Origin: Parasponia andersonii
Taxonomy: Eukaryota; Streptophyta; Magnoliopsida; Rosales; Cannabaceae
DNA: 64,000 nucleotides
Direction of reading: 5' to 3'
Assembly (NCBI GenBank): GCA_002914805.1
Contig: JXTB01000090.1
Span: 712,934-776,933, forward strand
The notes under the pieces were generated by a model. The model was not told the origin of the DNA and ran no database searches. It worked only from the letters and a program-made list of their open reading frames with translations. Position numbers and translations under genes: made by a program. This document shows, piece by piece, positions 1 to 11,270 of the stretch. Position 1 is the stretch's first letter. Each line of letters opens with the position of its first letter.

Positions 1-3000
1 CTTCCTTTTGTCTCATTGCTGGCATGTTATCCCATTTCTTGCGGTCGCTAATTGAACCACGTGGGTGGTTTCGTTCACTTCGACCCCAAACTAGTTCCGG
101 TGAGTTTTTGATCTCTTTTTGCCATTTTTGTAATAAAAATATGGTATTGAAATAATTAGTTTTATTAATATCATGTCTTAATCATGAAACTTTGGGGCAT
201 AATTGTACAATTTTAGTCGTGATTATGGCTGTTTGTATTATGAAATGTGGATGAGCGATTTGTGAGAAAATCAAGTTTGGAAAAGTGGTATTTATAAAAT
301 AATTTTCAAAAATAGTATGTGTGTAAACTTATAAGATTTGGACCAAAAGTTTGTTAAGCTTTGAAAATGCGCCTTGTGCTGTAAATAAAAAAGTAATAAG
401 TTTCTAAATATTCCTTAGAAAATAGTATAACTAGAAATATTGGTATTTTTCTAACAATTCTTTTGAAAATGATATTTACGTAATTATTTTGACTAAGTAA
501 TTTCGTTACCCGAGATAAATATATGTGGTAAAAAAGAGTTAAAAATCATGAATAATGACAGTTGGTAGAAGTAAAAAGGATATTCGAAAGTACTGTAAAT
601 TTTAATTAAAAAGAGGACATTTTTCTAAATATTTCTAAAAAAGTGGTATTTATCTAATTTGTGGATTTTTGAGCTTCATTAATGCTTGGGACCTTGAAGC
701 TGAGTTCTGATTTCGAATTCATACTCAATGAAGTTGAGAGATGAATTTTGATATAAAATATGACTATATTTCAATGTGGAATGAAAATCAAAATTTCGTT
801 GCTCATAATTTGTACTATTTTGCGTGTCATGAGCCGGTCTTACACCGGGACTCATTTTTTGCAAAGTATATATCTAATCTAATATTTTTGGGTACTTTGA
901 ATTCAGTAGTGACTTCCGTTTCTTCATTTGAGATTTCGGTGGAAAAGTCACTTTTTCAAGTGGATTTACCAAAATCCTGAACTACCATTCGAACACCCAA
1001 GTGACCAAAGGGAGTTTCCTTGAGCGTCATTAGCCTGATATTACTACCATATCGAGGTAAGAGTTCAATTACATGATTTTATATCTATTTTAATATATAA
1101 TTACATTAAAACTGATTTATGAAAAATTGTAATTTTACGATAATTTGATAAATTTTTAAAAATGTGTTACATTATATTGGAATTAGACTGTGTGGATTTT
1201 TATACTTATTATTACATTGTAATTATATGGTAAAATAACAGTATATTGCCCATGTTACAGTAAATCTCAATATAATGCCAAGTAAGATTTTAAAGCATGA
1301 TTTGATTTATGGATACATTGTTAATATGAATCGTTACACGTTGTACATATCATAGGATTATACACTTGAGTTCTATTGTTGCATCATGGTAGTTTAGATC
1401 GTTAGCGAGTTGCTGTAGTGTTAGATGAAAGACCTAGAGTCTTGCATAGGTTTTTGGCTGATTCACTTACAAGAAATATTAAGATGTTGAGTACCTCTAC
1501 TACAGAGATATTACAGGGCCGTGATGTGAAAAATGAGAGCTCACTCATATTGGTTGATATATGATATGTAAAAGCATGTGTTTCTAGTTTTAGTTGTGAA
1601 TATATGATTATTTTGGATACCAATTATTTTATATACCTGATTTATAAATAGAATATGGAAAATATATTAACTATGTAGATTTGATAAAAATTATATTTAT
1701 TTAGAAAGATAATTGAATTTCTACTAAGCACGTGAATGCTTACCTTTTATTTCTCCTAGTTTCAAATGTTCGTCCATTTGAGGTAATAATTCCGGTAATC
1801 AGGCAAGTTGTGTAGCTTGTACTTACCATTGCCATTGAGTTACCTCAGCCTCAACCTTTGCCCTTCCTCGCACCGACTCATCCATTGCCATTGAGTTTGC
1901 GTGGCTCGTCGCCGCTGCTCGACCTGCCCTACCTCCATCTCATCTGACATTGTGGCCTTCACTCCCAGGAAGGTCGTCATCGTTCCTTTGACCGAGCCGA
2001 GCAAGATGAAGATCAAGATGTAAACCACAACCTTCTAAGCCGCTTGTACGGTCGATAGACTCCTTAGCCATCATCTGCTTTGACCTTCTCAAATGCACAT
2101 ACAGATCCAATTCTCTCATATTCTTTGCTTTTTTTTTCTTTATAAAATTTTTCATTTGTAAGCTAGGTAGGTGCTGATTTTTTTGGTTTGAATATCAAAA
2201 CTAAACCACGTAAGATCTTTTTTTCCATTTTTGTAAATATATGGTTTGATTAAATCTAGGATTATATTTTCATGCTATATGTGTTCACTGTATTGACGTT
2301 TCAGAAGTTTGGTCATTATCTGGATCAATTATGGATTTTTTGCTGGTAATTATTAAGTTTGTAAAATACGATCAGGTATTTTGGAATTTTTTGTTTTGCT
2401 AGCAATTTATTTTGCATTGTATTGTACAAAGTAATGAGATCAATTGCGTCTTATATTACATATTGTAAATAAAGAGATTATTTTTTCTTAAATTTAAATT
2501 TTTGATTTTTTTTTCCTTACAAATGTTAGTTTTTAATAAATTACATTTAATATAGATAATGTTTAATATTTTTTTAAAAATTAGATTTAAACTTTCAAAA
2601 AAAATTATACTTAATTAATTTTTCTTTTAAATTGCCTATTCTAATTATGTATTATTTGTTTTTTCCGATACTAAATCTGATAGTTTACCAAACATAATAT
2701 TAGATATAAGTCTAATCGGATCCAATCTTATTATTTTTAATTGCATCAAATATAATTTAATCTAATCTTACGTGCCGAGTATTTATTTATTTATTACTTT
2801 TTTTTAGCTTTAGCCAGAAACCTTACCCATTAGGCAACAGATACTTTTTATTGGATCTCACACATAACACAAAAGTATGCACCTTTACTAATTGGTTGCT
2901 CATTCAAGGACAAAAATGCCATCACATGTCTAAGTTCCAACCTACTTATTATTAATCAGCCCAGTAACTAATAATGTCACACTCTGTCACAGCCCCACTA
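1..3000. other. AT-rich intergenic DNA, probably old repeat remnants
   Basis: No gene could be supported here. The stretch is AT-rich with short frames only. Around 960-1080 and 1380-1820 there are phrases that look like degraded LTR or untranslated-region sequence of a plant retroelement, but I could not find paired ends. A less AT-rich island at about 1840-2060 has no convincing frame. Treated as unresolved repeat-derived DNA. Confidence 0.4.
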
Positions 3001-3036
3001 CTTCTCTTTCTTCCTTTGTAAAGTCACAAGTAAAGT

Positions 3037-3045
3037 ATATATAAA
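3037..3045 (+). promoter_or_regulatory. TATA box of the lipid-transfer protein gene
   Basis: The string TATATAAAA lies about 165 bases before the start codon at 3211, which leaves room for a leader that includes a CT-rich tract at 3160-3203. CT-rich leaders are common in plant genes. No other TATA-like string in the upstream 300 bases is as good. Confidence 0.6.
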
Positions 3046-3159
3046 AGGGATTTCATATATTAAAAAGTAAAAAACCAACAAAAACCAAAAAAAAATCACA
3101 CCTTAAACAGTGTATAAAGAGCCTCTAGAATCGAGACCATCCTATTCCTTAAACACACC

Positions 3160-3203
3160 TCTCTCTTTCTCTCTCTATATCTCTCTCTCTCTCTCTCTCT
3201 CTC
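3160..3203 (+). repeat. CT microsatellite in the 5' leader
   Basis: A nearly uninterrupted run of CT/TC dinucleotides ends eight bases before the start codon of the lipid-transfer gene. It is probably part of the 5' untranslated region. Confidence 0.7.
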
Positions 3204-3210
3204 AGCTAAA

Positions 3211-4344
3211 ATGGGGTCAAAATTTGAAACTGTGGAAGCTCCATACAAATATTGGGGTTTGGTTATGGTACTAGTACTCGTAGTATTATCGAATGATATA
3301 GGGTTTGTGAGCTCAAACATAGACCAGGACAGAGCCGAGTGTGCGGACAAGCTAGTGGGACTTGCCACGTGCCTGCCGTACGTGGGAGGAGACGCCAAGA
3401 CTCCGACGTTGGACTGCTGCAGTGGGCTGAAGCAAGTGGTGGAGAAGAGCAAGAAGTGCCTTTGTGTTCTCCTCAAAGACCGCAACGATCCCAACCTCGG
3501 ACTCAACCTCAACTCCACCCTCGCTTTGCAACTCCCCAGTGCCTGCCACGTGCCCACTAACATATCCAAGTGTGTTGGTAAGTACCGTAATTACATAAAA
3601 ATCCCTTGTTCTATATCTTATTATGGTTTGGTTGTAATTTCATTTTTGTATTTGTTGAATCAAATTGATCCTCCTTGATATATATTTTGTAATTTTTCAC
3701 TTGATTTTTTTTTTTTTTTTGGTGGTTGTTGTTGTTTATGGATATAGAACTTCTTCATTTGGCACCTAATTCTTCCGATGCTAAGATGTTTGAGGAATTT
3801 GCTAACAGCAATGGAAAAGCCAGTAGCACCCCGGTTGCAAGTGGTAACATATTTAATTTGGTTCTTAAAAATTATTCGAATATGTTCTAATACTATTTTG
3901 TCTTAATTTTTCGTGAAAAATTTGCGCCTAAATGGGCAAAGTTATTTTTATTAATTCTTAACCAACTATTGATCCATATTTAAACACTAAGTGGAACATA
4001 TGATGATTCATAGAATTTTAGTTATCTATCTCCGTTTGGTTGAAAAATCAAATGTTTAAAAGAATATATATTCTTTGCTTTATTTGTGGTGGTGATTTAA
4101 TAAAAAAAAATTAAAAAATTAAAAAAAACCCTACTTTTGTTATAGATATTTGTTTAGATTTTTGTTAATATATTTTTTTTGGGTTTTTTTTTCACTCCTT
4201 GTAAAAGGAAATTCTACAAGTCATGGAAGCACAAGTGCTAATGTCAAAGGTGGTGGTGGAAGGGGAAAGAGTTGGAGAGGAATGGTGGAGATGGTCTTGG
4301 GAACTTTGCTATTTTTCAGTCCACATGTGGTTCTTTACATTTGA
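3211..4344 (+). CDS. LTPG: GPI-anchored non-specific lipid-transfer protein (YLS3 / LTPG type)
   Basis: Three exons, 3211-3577, 3748-3843 and 4208-4344, joined by GT-AG introns, give 199 residues. Residues about 13-35 are a hydrophobic signal peptide. The mature part carries the eight-cysteine pattern of plant lipid-transfer proteins at residues 44, 54, 69, 70, 83, 85, 112 and 121, including the CC pair and the CxC. It is followed by a Ser/Thr/Gly-rich spacer and a hydrophobic C-terminus (around LGTLLFF), as expected for GPI-anchor attachment. The spacing and the DCCSG and SACH segments resemble the YLS3/At2g44290 group. Known members bind lipids in the apoplast and help build cuticle or suberin; that role is inferred for this copy. 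A TATA box and a CT-rich leader lie just upstream. The exon 2-3 junctions rest on splice signals and frame only. Confidence 0.88.
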
Positions 4345-5626
4345 TTGAACTAAGGTTTCACCTTGTTTTTGGCCATTTTGTATTTACTTTTCGTGATTTG
4401 ATTGCTCATTTTGTACCTTTATTTATGATCAAAATATATTTTTGTAGCATTATCTCAATGAATTTAACTTGGGGTTGATTCTTTGGGCAAATGTTTTAAA
4501 TATTTTGCTAGGTGTGTACCTTTTTGTAACCTTCAATACCTTATATCTCCACTACGCTCTTAATATATAAACTATAATTAATTATTACGTTCTCATCGAT
4601 CATCACTGTTTTGCTTCTTATTTATTTCTCTTCTTTTTTTTTTTTTCTTTTTTGGATCCCCCCTCTCTCTCCTACTACTTTGTTCACGTGCTTATACAAG
4701 AGTATATCCGTGACTCCAAATCTCATCATTATCATACCTAGAAAGCAAAAAGCCTGAAAATATGAAAAAACTATAAAATTCTTTATGGGACCCGCAGGGC
4801 ATGGGTTTCTGTCCTATCGGGCATGAAATTTGAACCGGAACCGGAACCGTAGAAGGATCGATCTTATTTGATCATAGAAAGGATTGGATTTTTAGAATGG
4901 AGAATTCCAGATATAGCCCCCAACTTATAGTCGTCGTACCACTTTTGACTTAGAAATTTTCAATTTGGATGGTATACCCGAACCTTTTGCATTGTTGCAC
5001 AAATAGTCCTTCTGTTATAACCAAAATTTATCATAGGAGTGAACAAATACTTTTCAAGCATCTAAAATATACATAAATCAAATCCACTAAACTCAACAAA
5101 ATTAACATCAAGCACAAAATAAAAATTTTTAAAAAATAAAAATCAACCAAGATAAAGTTGATGACCAAAATCTATGAAAGTCAACTAAGATGAATTTGAT
5201 CAACAATTTAAAACAAGAAAATCTAAACTAGTTAGAAGGCAATTGACGCGAATGGTTCAAGAAGAATTCAATATCATAATATCTTTCTTTTGAAAAAAAA
5301 AAAAAAAAAAAACTCTTCAAATGTTTGCTCGAAGGTCCAGTCACTATCGAAGTGGAGCTCAACGAAGTCACCGTCGATTGACGAAGTGGCCACCGATCAA
5401 CGGTCCCAACAAGGTCTCATTCTTCACATACTCCTTCTCTGTTATATTCCTACTATTTTTTTTTCTTTGGTTTAATTTTAATTTTTATAAAATATGGGTA
5501 ACTTTCGACATTTAAGATTCAAACTTTGTAGATTTGTAAAAATTTCTATTTTTTTTTCTATGTATTTTTAGCTCGAAACTATGAAAATGTTATACGTAAA
5601 AGAAGTTCCAATCCAACTGATATTTA
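4345..5626. other. Intergenic, no gene seen
   Basis: This stretch holds the probable 3' untranslated region of the lipid-transfer gene, then AT-rich DNA with poly-A and poly-T runs. No coding region, RNA gene or clear repeat pair was found. Short frames near 5290-5515 contain a poly-lysine tract produced by a poly-A run and are not credible. Confidence 0.5.
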
Positions 5627-5635
5627 GCCCTAATA

Positions 5636-7574
5636 AGAGAAATTGACCTGTAGTTTAAATTTGAGTTAAATTGACTTTTTTTAGTTCGCTTTTTTAAAAT
5701 GACATTTTTAATACTTCTTATGTAGCAAAGAGTCCAAAATGCCCTCAACTTGACTAGTCTTTGTCAGAAAAGCTCTGTTTTTTCTTCTTTTTTCATTTTT
5801 TTTTAATTTAAAAAAATGCACAAAGGAAGTAAAAGAGAAAACACCATGCAAGAATAAAGTGACAAATTCTGTATTATTTGTTATTACTCATCACAAATTT
5901 ATGACTTCAAGTCATACTAAAATACATAATGTGTGCAAGAATATGAATTCTGTGACTAAACATATCAATATGAATAATGAGATATGTTCTCTACTATCCG
6001 TCATAAATATATGATTTTAAGTCACACTAAAATATAAAATATCTCAAATAAGATATATACATTTAATAAAAATTTATCATAAATTGAAAATCGATTACAG
6101 ATTGCGAAGCTATCCATTGAGTTTTAATTACTGAAAAATAAAAATACAACTATAAAAATACATATTATCATCATTAACTCGTGACTATCACAAAGTATGT
6201 GACTCTAAGTCATATACACTAATCACAAACTTTAAAATAATACTAATCACACGTCGCTTCTAGAATAATTTCTTGGTCCATGATTGGTTGTATATAAAGA
6301 GATCGGATTCTTGCACCTATTATGCCTATGTTATTGTTGTCCCACCTATCATTGTAATTTATGAAAATAACAATATTGTCCATATCTGCAGAAACAAAAA
6401 CACAGATATAAGTTTAGCCAATAAATTATATGATAAGATCTCATAATGTTAATTTACGATGTAAAAAAAATTGTGATCATGAGTACTCTCATACTTATGA
6501 CAAACATGTCATAAAATTTTGATTAGTTTCAAATACTAAATTATTAATAATGGAAAGTAAACTCAAACAAGATGTCACAAAAGCTATTTACATAATTGTG
6601 ACGCCTTTTAATCACACAAAAGTCTCATAAATCAAGACACTAAAATAGAATGATACACTATGACAATCTGTCACAAAATATTAGTAACCGGTCAAATATA
6701 TATTAATACTATCACAGATATATTTGTGTACCCCATGATCGAATATTTATTTGACATAGATCTGGAAAGAAAAATATTTTCATCCATCACACTCAGTATT
6801 TTGACACATTGTCACACGCATTTTGATAGCAAGTTACACAAATTGTGACTTTCAATATTTACTTAACAAAAATTTTAAGCAAATATATTTTTAATCATCT
6901 TAGTCACTAGATCCATAATATATGATCTTATACAACTATTATACATTTAGTTTTAAGCCCAGATAAGAATAGACTTGAAATAAAACAAAAATATACTCTA
7001 TTTTTCGAACAAATTGCAAAGAACAAATCGGATGTAAGAATAGACTTGAAACAAAACAAAAATATACTCTATTTTTCGAACAAATTGCAAAGAACAAATT
7101 GAATGTAAAATGAAGAATATATGGCAGATCAGAGACAACAGATGGTAAGAAAATGAAAAAACTTATAGCCGAACTAGAGAAAGATGATGGTAGAAGAGAA
7201 TGGAGTTGAATCAAAGAGAAAGAGATGGGCAGAGAAGTTTTAAACTGAACCAGAGAGAGAGAGAGAAGGGTAGATTTGGGTTTAGAGAGAAAAGATAGAG
7301 AAATGTGTAGCAGTGGGTTTTCGTAGGAGAAATGGTACATTTAGGATGGAAAATAGTGGGGATGGAAAATAGTGGGGGAAAAGTAGAGAAGATGATAGAA
7401 AATTGAATAACTTTTAACTAAAAAATAAAATGTCATAAGAGTATTTTTGGAATAATAGTTTTTCTCTCTCTAAAATACAATTAAAAAAGTAATTTTTTTT
7501 TACAATTATAAAAGTCATTTTGAAAAAATAAACTTAAAAAGTTACCTAAAATTGAACTATGCAGTTAAATTTCC
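5636..7574. mobile_element. Non-autonomous Mutator-like DNA transposon (long inverted ends)
   Basis: The first ~75 bases (5636-5712) match the reverse complement of the last ~75 (7500-7574): both read GAAATT(g/t)A(c/a)CTG, then a T-rich stretch, then AAAATGAC. They are imperfect terminal inverted repeats. Immediately outside lie GCCCTAATA (5627-5635) and CCCCTAATA (7575-7583), a 9-base target duplication with one change, which is the Mutator-superfamily length. The interior (about 5860-6910) is crowded with TGTGAC/GTCACA motifs on both strands. No transposase frame is present, so it would have moved using an enzyme supplied elsewhere. The family call rests on inverted-end length and duplication length. 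Confidence 0.68.
6964..7105. repeat. 71-bp tandem duplication inside the Mutator-like element
   Basis: Two copies of a 71-base unit (starting at 6964 and 7035) differ at only a few bases. They lie near the right inner end of the Mutator-like element and create part of a spurious minus-strand frame. Confidence 0.8.
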
Positions 7575-7622
7575 CCCCTAATATCCTGCCAGTCGCACCG
7601 CGAAATTATGCATTTGTTAGAA

Positions 7623-8391
7623 GAGACCTCCTCCTCTGTCCTAAATCAAGGTTAATACTGATGGTTCTACTTATGGCTCACCAGATCCTTTTAGGAATTT
7701 AGGGGTGTTCCAGACTCATAGAGAGTTTGTTCGCGGTTATTTCTCTATTCCTTTGGGAACTGGTTACACTTTTGAGACAGAATTGGCAGCAGCAATTTGT
7801 ACAATTGATTTTGCTTAGAAATATGGATGGAAGCGTCTCTAGTTAGAGAGTGATTCAGTCTACGTGGTTTTTATTTTATTGGCCCGTTCTCTTAAAGTTC
7901 CTTTCCATTGGAAATCAGTATGGTGTAAGGTATTGAGATACATTACTAATATGGAATTTGTGGTCACTCATATCTATCGCGAAAGTAATAGTGTAGCTGA
8001 TTCTTTAGCTTCTCGTGTTTCTTCCTTTGTTGGTTTTATTTGGTGGTGGTCCACTCCATCTTTTATTTCATCTTTTGTTTTCGATAATTGTATTGTAAAA
8101 CCTAATTATCATTTTTGCTGATTTTATTTCTTAATCTGTTTTTTATCCTAAGAAGTCAGGTATATATCTCTCTCTGATTTGATGTCTCTTCTTTTTTTTT
8201 TTTCTGAAATTATCATTTTTGCTGATTTTATTTCTTAATTTGTTTTTTTATCCTAAGAAGTCAGGTTTATGTCTCTCTCTGATTTGGTGTCTCTTTTTTT
8301 TCTTTCTGAGAGATCAGGTTTATGTCCCCTTCTGACTATGTCTCTTCTTTTTATTTTTCTTTTTATATAATTTCCCTCGTTATAAACAAAA
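7623..8391 (+). mobile_element. 5'-truncated LINE (L1-type) with RNase H domain
   Basis: The left part (7650-8070) translates as an RNase H-like domain of the RVT_3 type found at the end of plant L1-like LINE polyproteins: VNTDGS, then ETELAA, then LESDS, then HIYRESNSVADSLA. Two in-frame stop codons lie between the first and third motifs, so it is dead. The element is flanked by a perfect 15-base duplication, ATGCATTTGTTAGAA, at 7608-7622 and 8392-8406, which proves target-primed insertion. Everything upstream of the RNase H domain is missing, as is usual for truncated LINEs. The 3' tail contains a 104-base tandem duplication. Confidence 0.82.
8105..8312 (+). repeat. 104-bp tandem duplication in the LINE tail
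   Basis: Two copies (from 8105 and 8209) of a T-rich unit containing CCTAAGAAGTCAGG and TCTCTCTCTGATTTG, followed by a shorter third remnant around 8312-8335. They lie in the 3' untranslated tail of the LINE. Confidence 0.75.
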
Positions 8392-8406
8392 ATGCATTTG
8401 TTAGAA

Positions 8407-10709
8407 ATAATAATACTTTAGTCTTTATGGAAGTTGGGTTGCAAACAAAAAGAGGGACAGAAGGGTAATCATAGGAGGAGAAATTATTGAGACAGGAATC
8501 TAGCTAAGGTGCCCAAACACGTCCTTGTCGTATTTACTGTGGACACGCAGGCTGCAACTGCGGATCTCTGGTCGTAATGAGTGCGGACATATAATGGGCC
8601 ACACATAATGGGCCACACATAATGGGCCCATTTGGGCTGTCGCCACCTCTTCAATCCTTCCTTCAACATCTTGGTCATTGGGCTTGCCCAGCTGTGAGGT
8701 TTATGCGCCTTTTATTACTTTTATTATCATATGTCCTCTTCCTTTCTTCTTCTTCTTCTTTTTTTTTTTTTTTTTTTCCTGTGAGAAAAGATCAAATTCA
8801 AAATATTTGCCCAATTTGTTTATTTAAAAAAAATGTAAGTAGAGAATCAGATAGCTCTGCTCTTAAATGTGAAATGCTATATTTTCATGTAATGTATAAG
8901 AGTTTATACTATACTTTCATGTAGCTATATTTCTTTCCTATACATGACGTACTGTAATTCCTTACATCATTGCTAGTTCACAAAAAATTAGGTATTTTAT
9001 TCCAAAATTACTGGAAAGTTGGGTAGATAATACATAATTTTCGTAAAGAAGCTATTAATGAAAATTTCATGCTTATTCCCCTTCAAAAAAAAAAATCATA
9101 CTCAAATATTTTAAATAATCATCTATCAATCATGTAAATGCAAGTGAAAGTAATTAAACATCTGGACAAAAAATAATTGTGCTCTTACAGCTAAAATTTA
9201 AAAGTTGCGTAGACGCCTAATTTATTAGTCAAATTTATTAAAATTTTAAATTTAACCATTTCAAGAAATTATGAATTTTCTAAATTAAAACTACAATTAA
9301 TTGTTTAATTTAAAATAATAACACATTCCATTGGCGTAAATTTATTTATTTTTCACTCTTTTTAAGCCCTAAAAGTGTCAGTATAATTTTTCTTTGGTCC
9401 ACGGAGTACCATTGTAATTTTTACAAAAGCATATGATTGTCAATTGATAAATGTAATTTTCCAAAGAAAAAAAAGTGATTGAGGACCAAATTATAAAAGA
9501 GGTGAAATATCATGGATTAAAGGTACAATTTCCCTCTTAATAGGGCCCCCATACGAAGTTTTCGTACGAAAAATAATAAAAGACTACCTAACAGATGTCA
9601 AGAAAACAATGCGTTAAATACCTTATTGATTAAAATAATAAAATAAAATAAAAGACCAATATACAAAACAGGTAAAATGTCAGGACAAACAATGCTATTT
9701 ACCCGTACACTACATCGTGCTGATAAACTCCATCGCCAAACATTATGAAGCCAAATTATTATTAAAATAAACAATCCACACCTCATGTGCATCACGTGCC
9801 AACACCAAACAACAATTTTCCCTTTATCCAAACAACATATAGCCTAATTAACCATAAATACAACAACAATTTCCACGCGAATAATACAACAATTTCGTTT
9901 CATTATTTATTTTCTCAGGAATTTTGGTAGATATGTTATAAATAGGTATGATCATTTTATTTTTAATTGCAGATCATTTTATTTTACTTTTTGGACATAG
10001 AGAAACTATAAATAATAAAACTGAAAATTAAATTGAATGTAAATTGTTGTTTTGATTTCATAAAAAAAATTGTTGTTTCGAGATATATTTATATATATTT
10101 ATATTTCAGAAAATAGCATTGGTGTTAATAAATTCACCACCTACCCTTATCTTCTATTTATAGCTTTGCTATGTTTGTAAAATTCTACCTACCTTCTTTC
10201 AAAAATAAAATAAAATTCTACCTACATTTTTTGATCTTCAGAAAAATTATCCATTTTGTTTTTTACTTAAAAAAAAAGAAGAAAAACACAACATTTCGAG
10301 TTGGCAATGGAGATAAAATAAGAGAAAGAAAAAAAAAAAAAAAAAAAAGAAGCACAGTTGTATAAGCTTCAACAGAAGACAAGTCTTTGTCAAGAAATAG
10401 ATAAACTTAGTCCTCTGAAAGAAACAATGCGATATAGTTGACAAAACCCATATCTCGAATTGTTGATTTGATGTCTAAAATTAAAAGAAAAAAAAATTGT
10501 ATGCATCTCAACTCTCTATCGTATTTATTCCATAATGAATTCTTGATGAAATCTAACCAAAAAATAGCTATATTCTAATGACGAAGAATAAAACACCAAC
10601 CAAAAAATAGCTATATTCTAATGACAAAGAATAAAACACCAGAAAGGTTTTAGTTTTTTTTCATCTTAGACTTTGGGTTGAGAGAAACGGAAACATTGAA
10701 ATATTACCG
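8407..10709. other. Intergenic, AT-rich, no gene
   Basis: No supported gene. It contains three head-to-tail copies of a short ATAATGGGCCACAC-type unit near 8590-8630, a 14-base palindrome TTTTCGTACGAAAA near 9558, several poly-A/T runs, and a 43-base tandem duplication at 10555-10640. Open frames here are short or driven by homopolymers. Confidence 0.5.
10555..10640. repeat. 43-bp tandem duplication
   Basis: Two nearly identical copies of a unit beginning AACCAAAAAATAGCTATAT, starting at 10555 and 10598, differ at a single visible base. They lie just outside the left end of the copia fossil. Confidence 0.75.
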
Positions 10710-10714
10710 ATTTT

Positions 10715-11270
10715 TGGTAGGAGATCGATTTTACAGAAGCGATAATACACAACTAAAATATGAGTTGAGAAAATGTGGGTAAAATAAAAAAGATAAGGTA
10801 TACAAAAGATTTAACGTAGTTACTCAATTTAGGTTACGTCAACTGACAAGACTGTGAAGAATTTCACTATGAAAAGGAGAATACAACTTACTTCTCTCTA
10901 AATACAAGGAAAAAACAAATAAACTTCTTTCTCTTGAAACAGGAGAAAATACTGTCTCTAAATAATTGAGGAGAAAGTAATCAAGATACTAAGAGGAATT
11001 CTTAGGCTTGAATTCTCTCTTAGAAAGGAAGAAAATTTTAGAATGGGATGCAAAACAAGTGATGAAACCATCTATATTTATAAAACTTGAAAGGTGGTGT
11101 GAATATCACCTTATACTGTTGCTATTACGACTGCTCTTTTCACTATTACTATTGTGACTTCTCTTTTTATTATTGCTATTGCAGCTGCTCTTTTTATTAT
11201 TGCTATTGCGGCTGGTTGGTGACTATTCCTATTATGGCTGGTTGGTGAGCTACAATTGTTGATTTGTTCA
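10715..11270 (-). repeat. 3' LTR of the copia fossil
   Basis: This is the LTR at the 3' side of the minus-strand element. It pairs with 15426-16016. Positions 11105-11240 hold a minisatellite of roughly 30-base units built on GCTCTTTTTATTATTGCTAT, with fewer units than the other LTR, which explains much of the length difference (556 against 591 bases). Confidence 0.85.

Noticed and set aside
3096-3569. 157-codon minus-strand frame opposite the lipid-transfer gene
   Set aside because: Shadow of exon 1 of the lipid-transfer gene and its CT-rich leader; no family features.
6939-7340. 133-codon minus-strand frame
   Set aside because: Low-complexity Ser/Leu/Phe sequence created by the 71-bp duplication and purine-rich DNA at the right end of the Mutator-like element.
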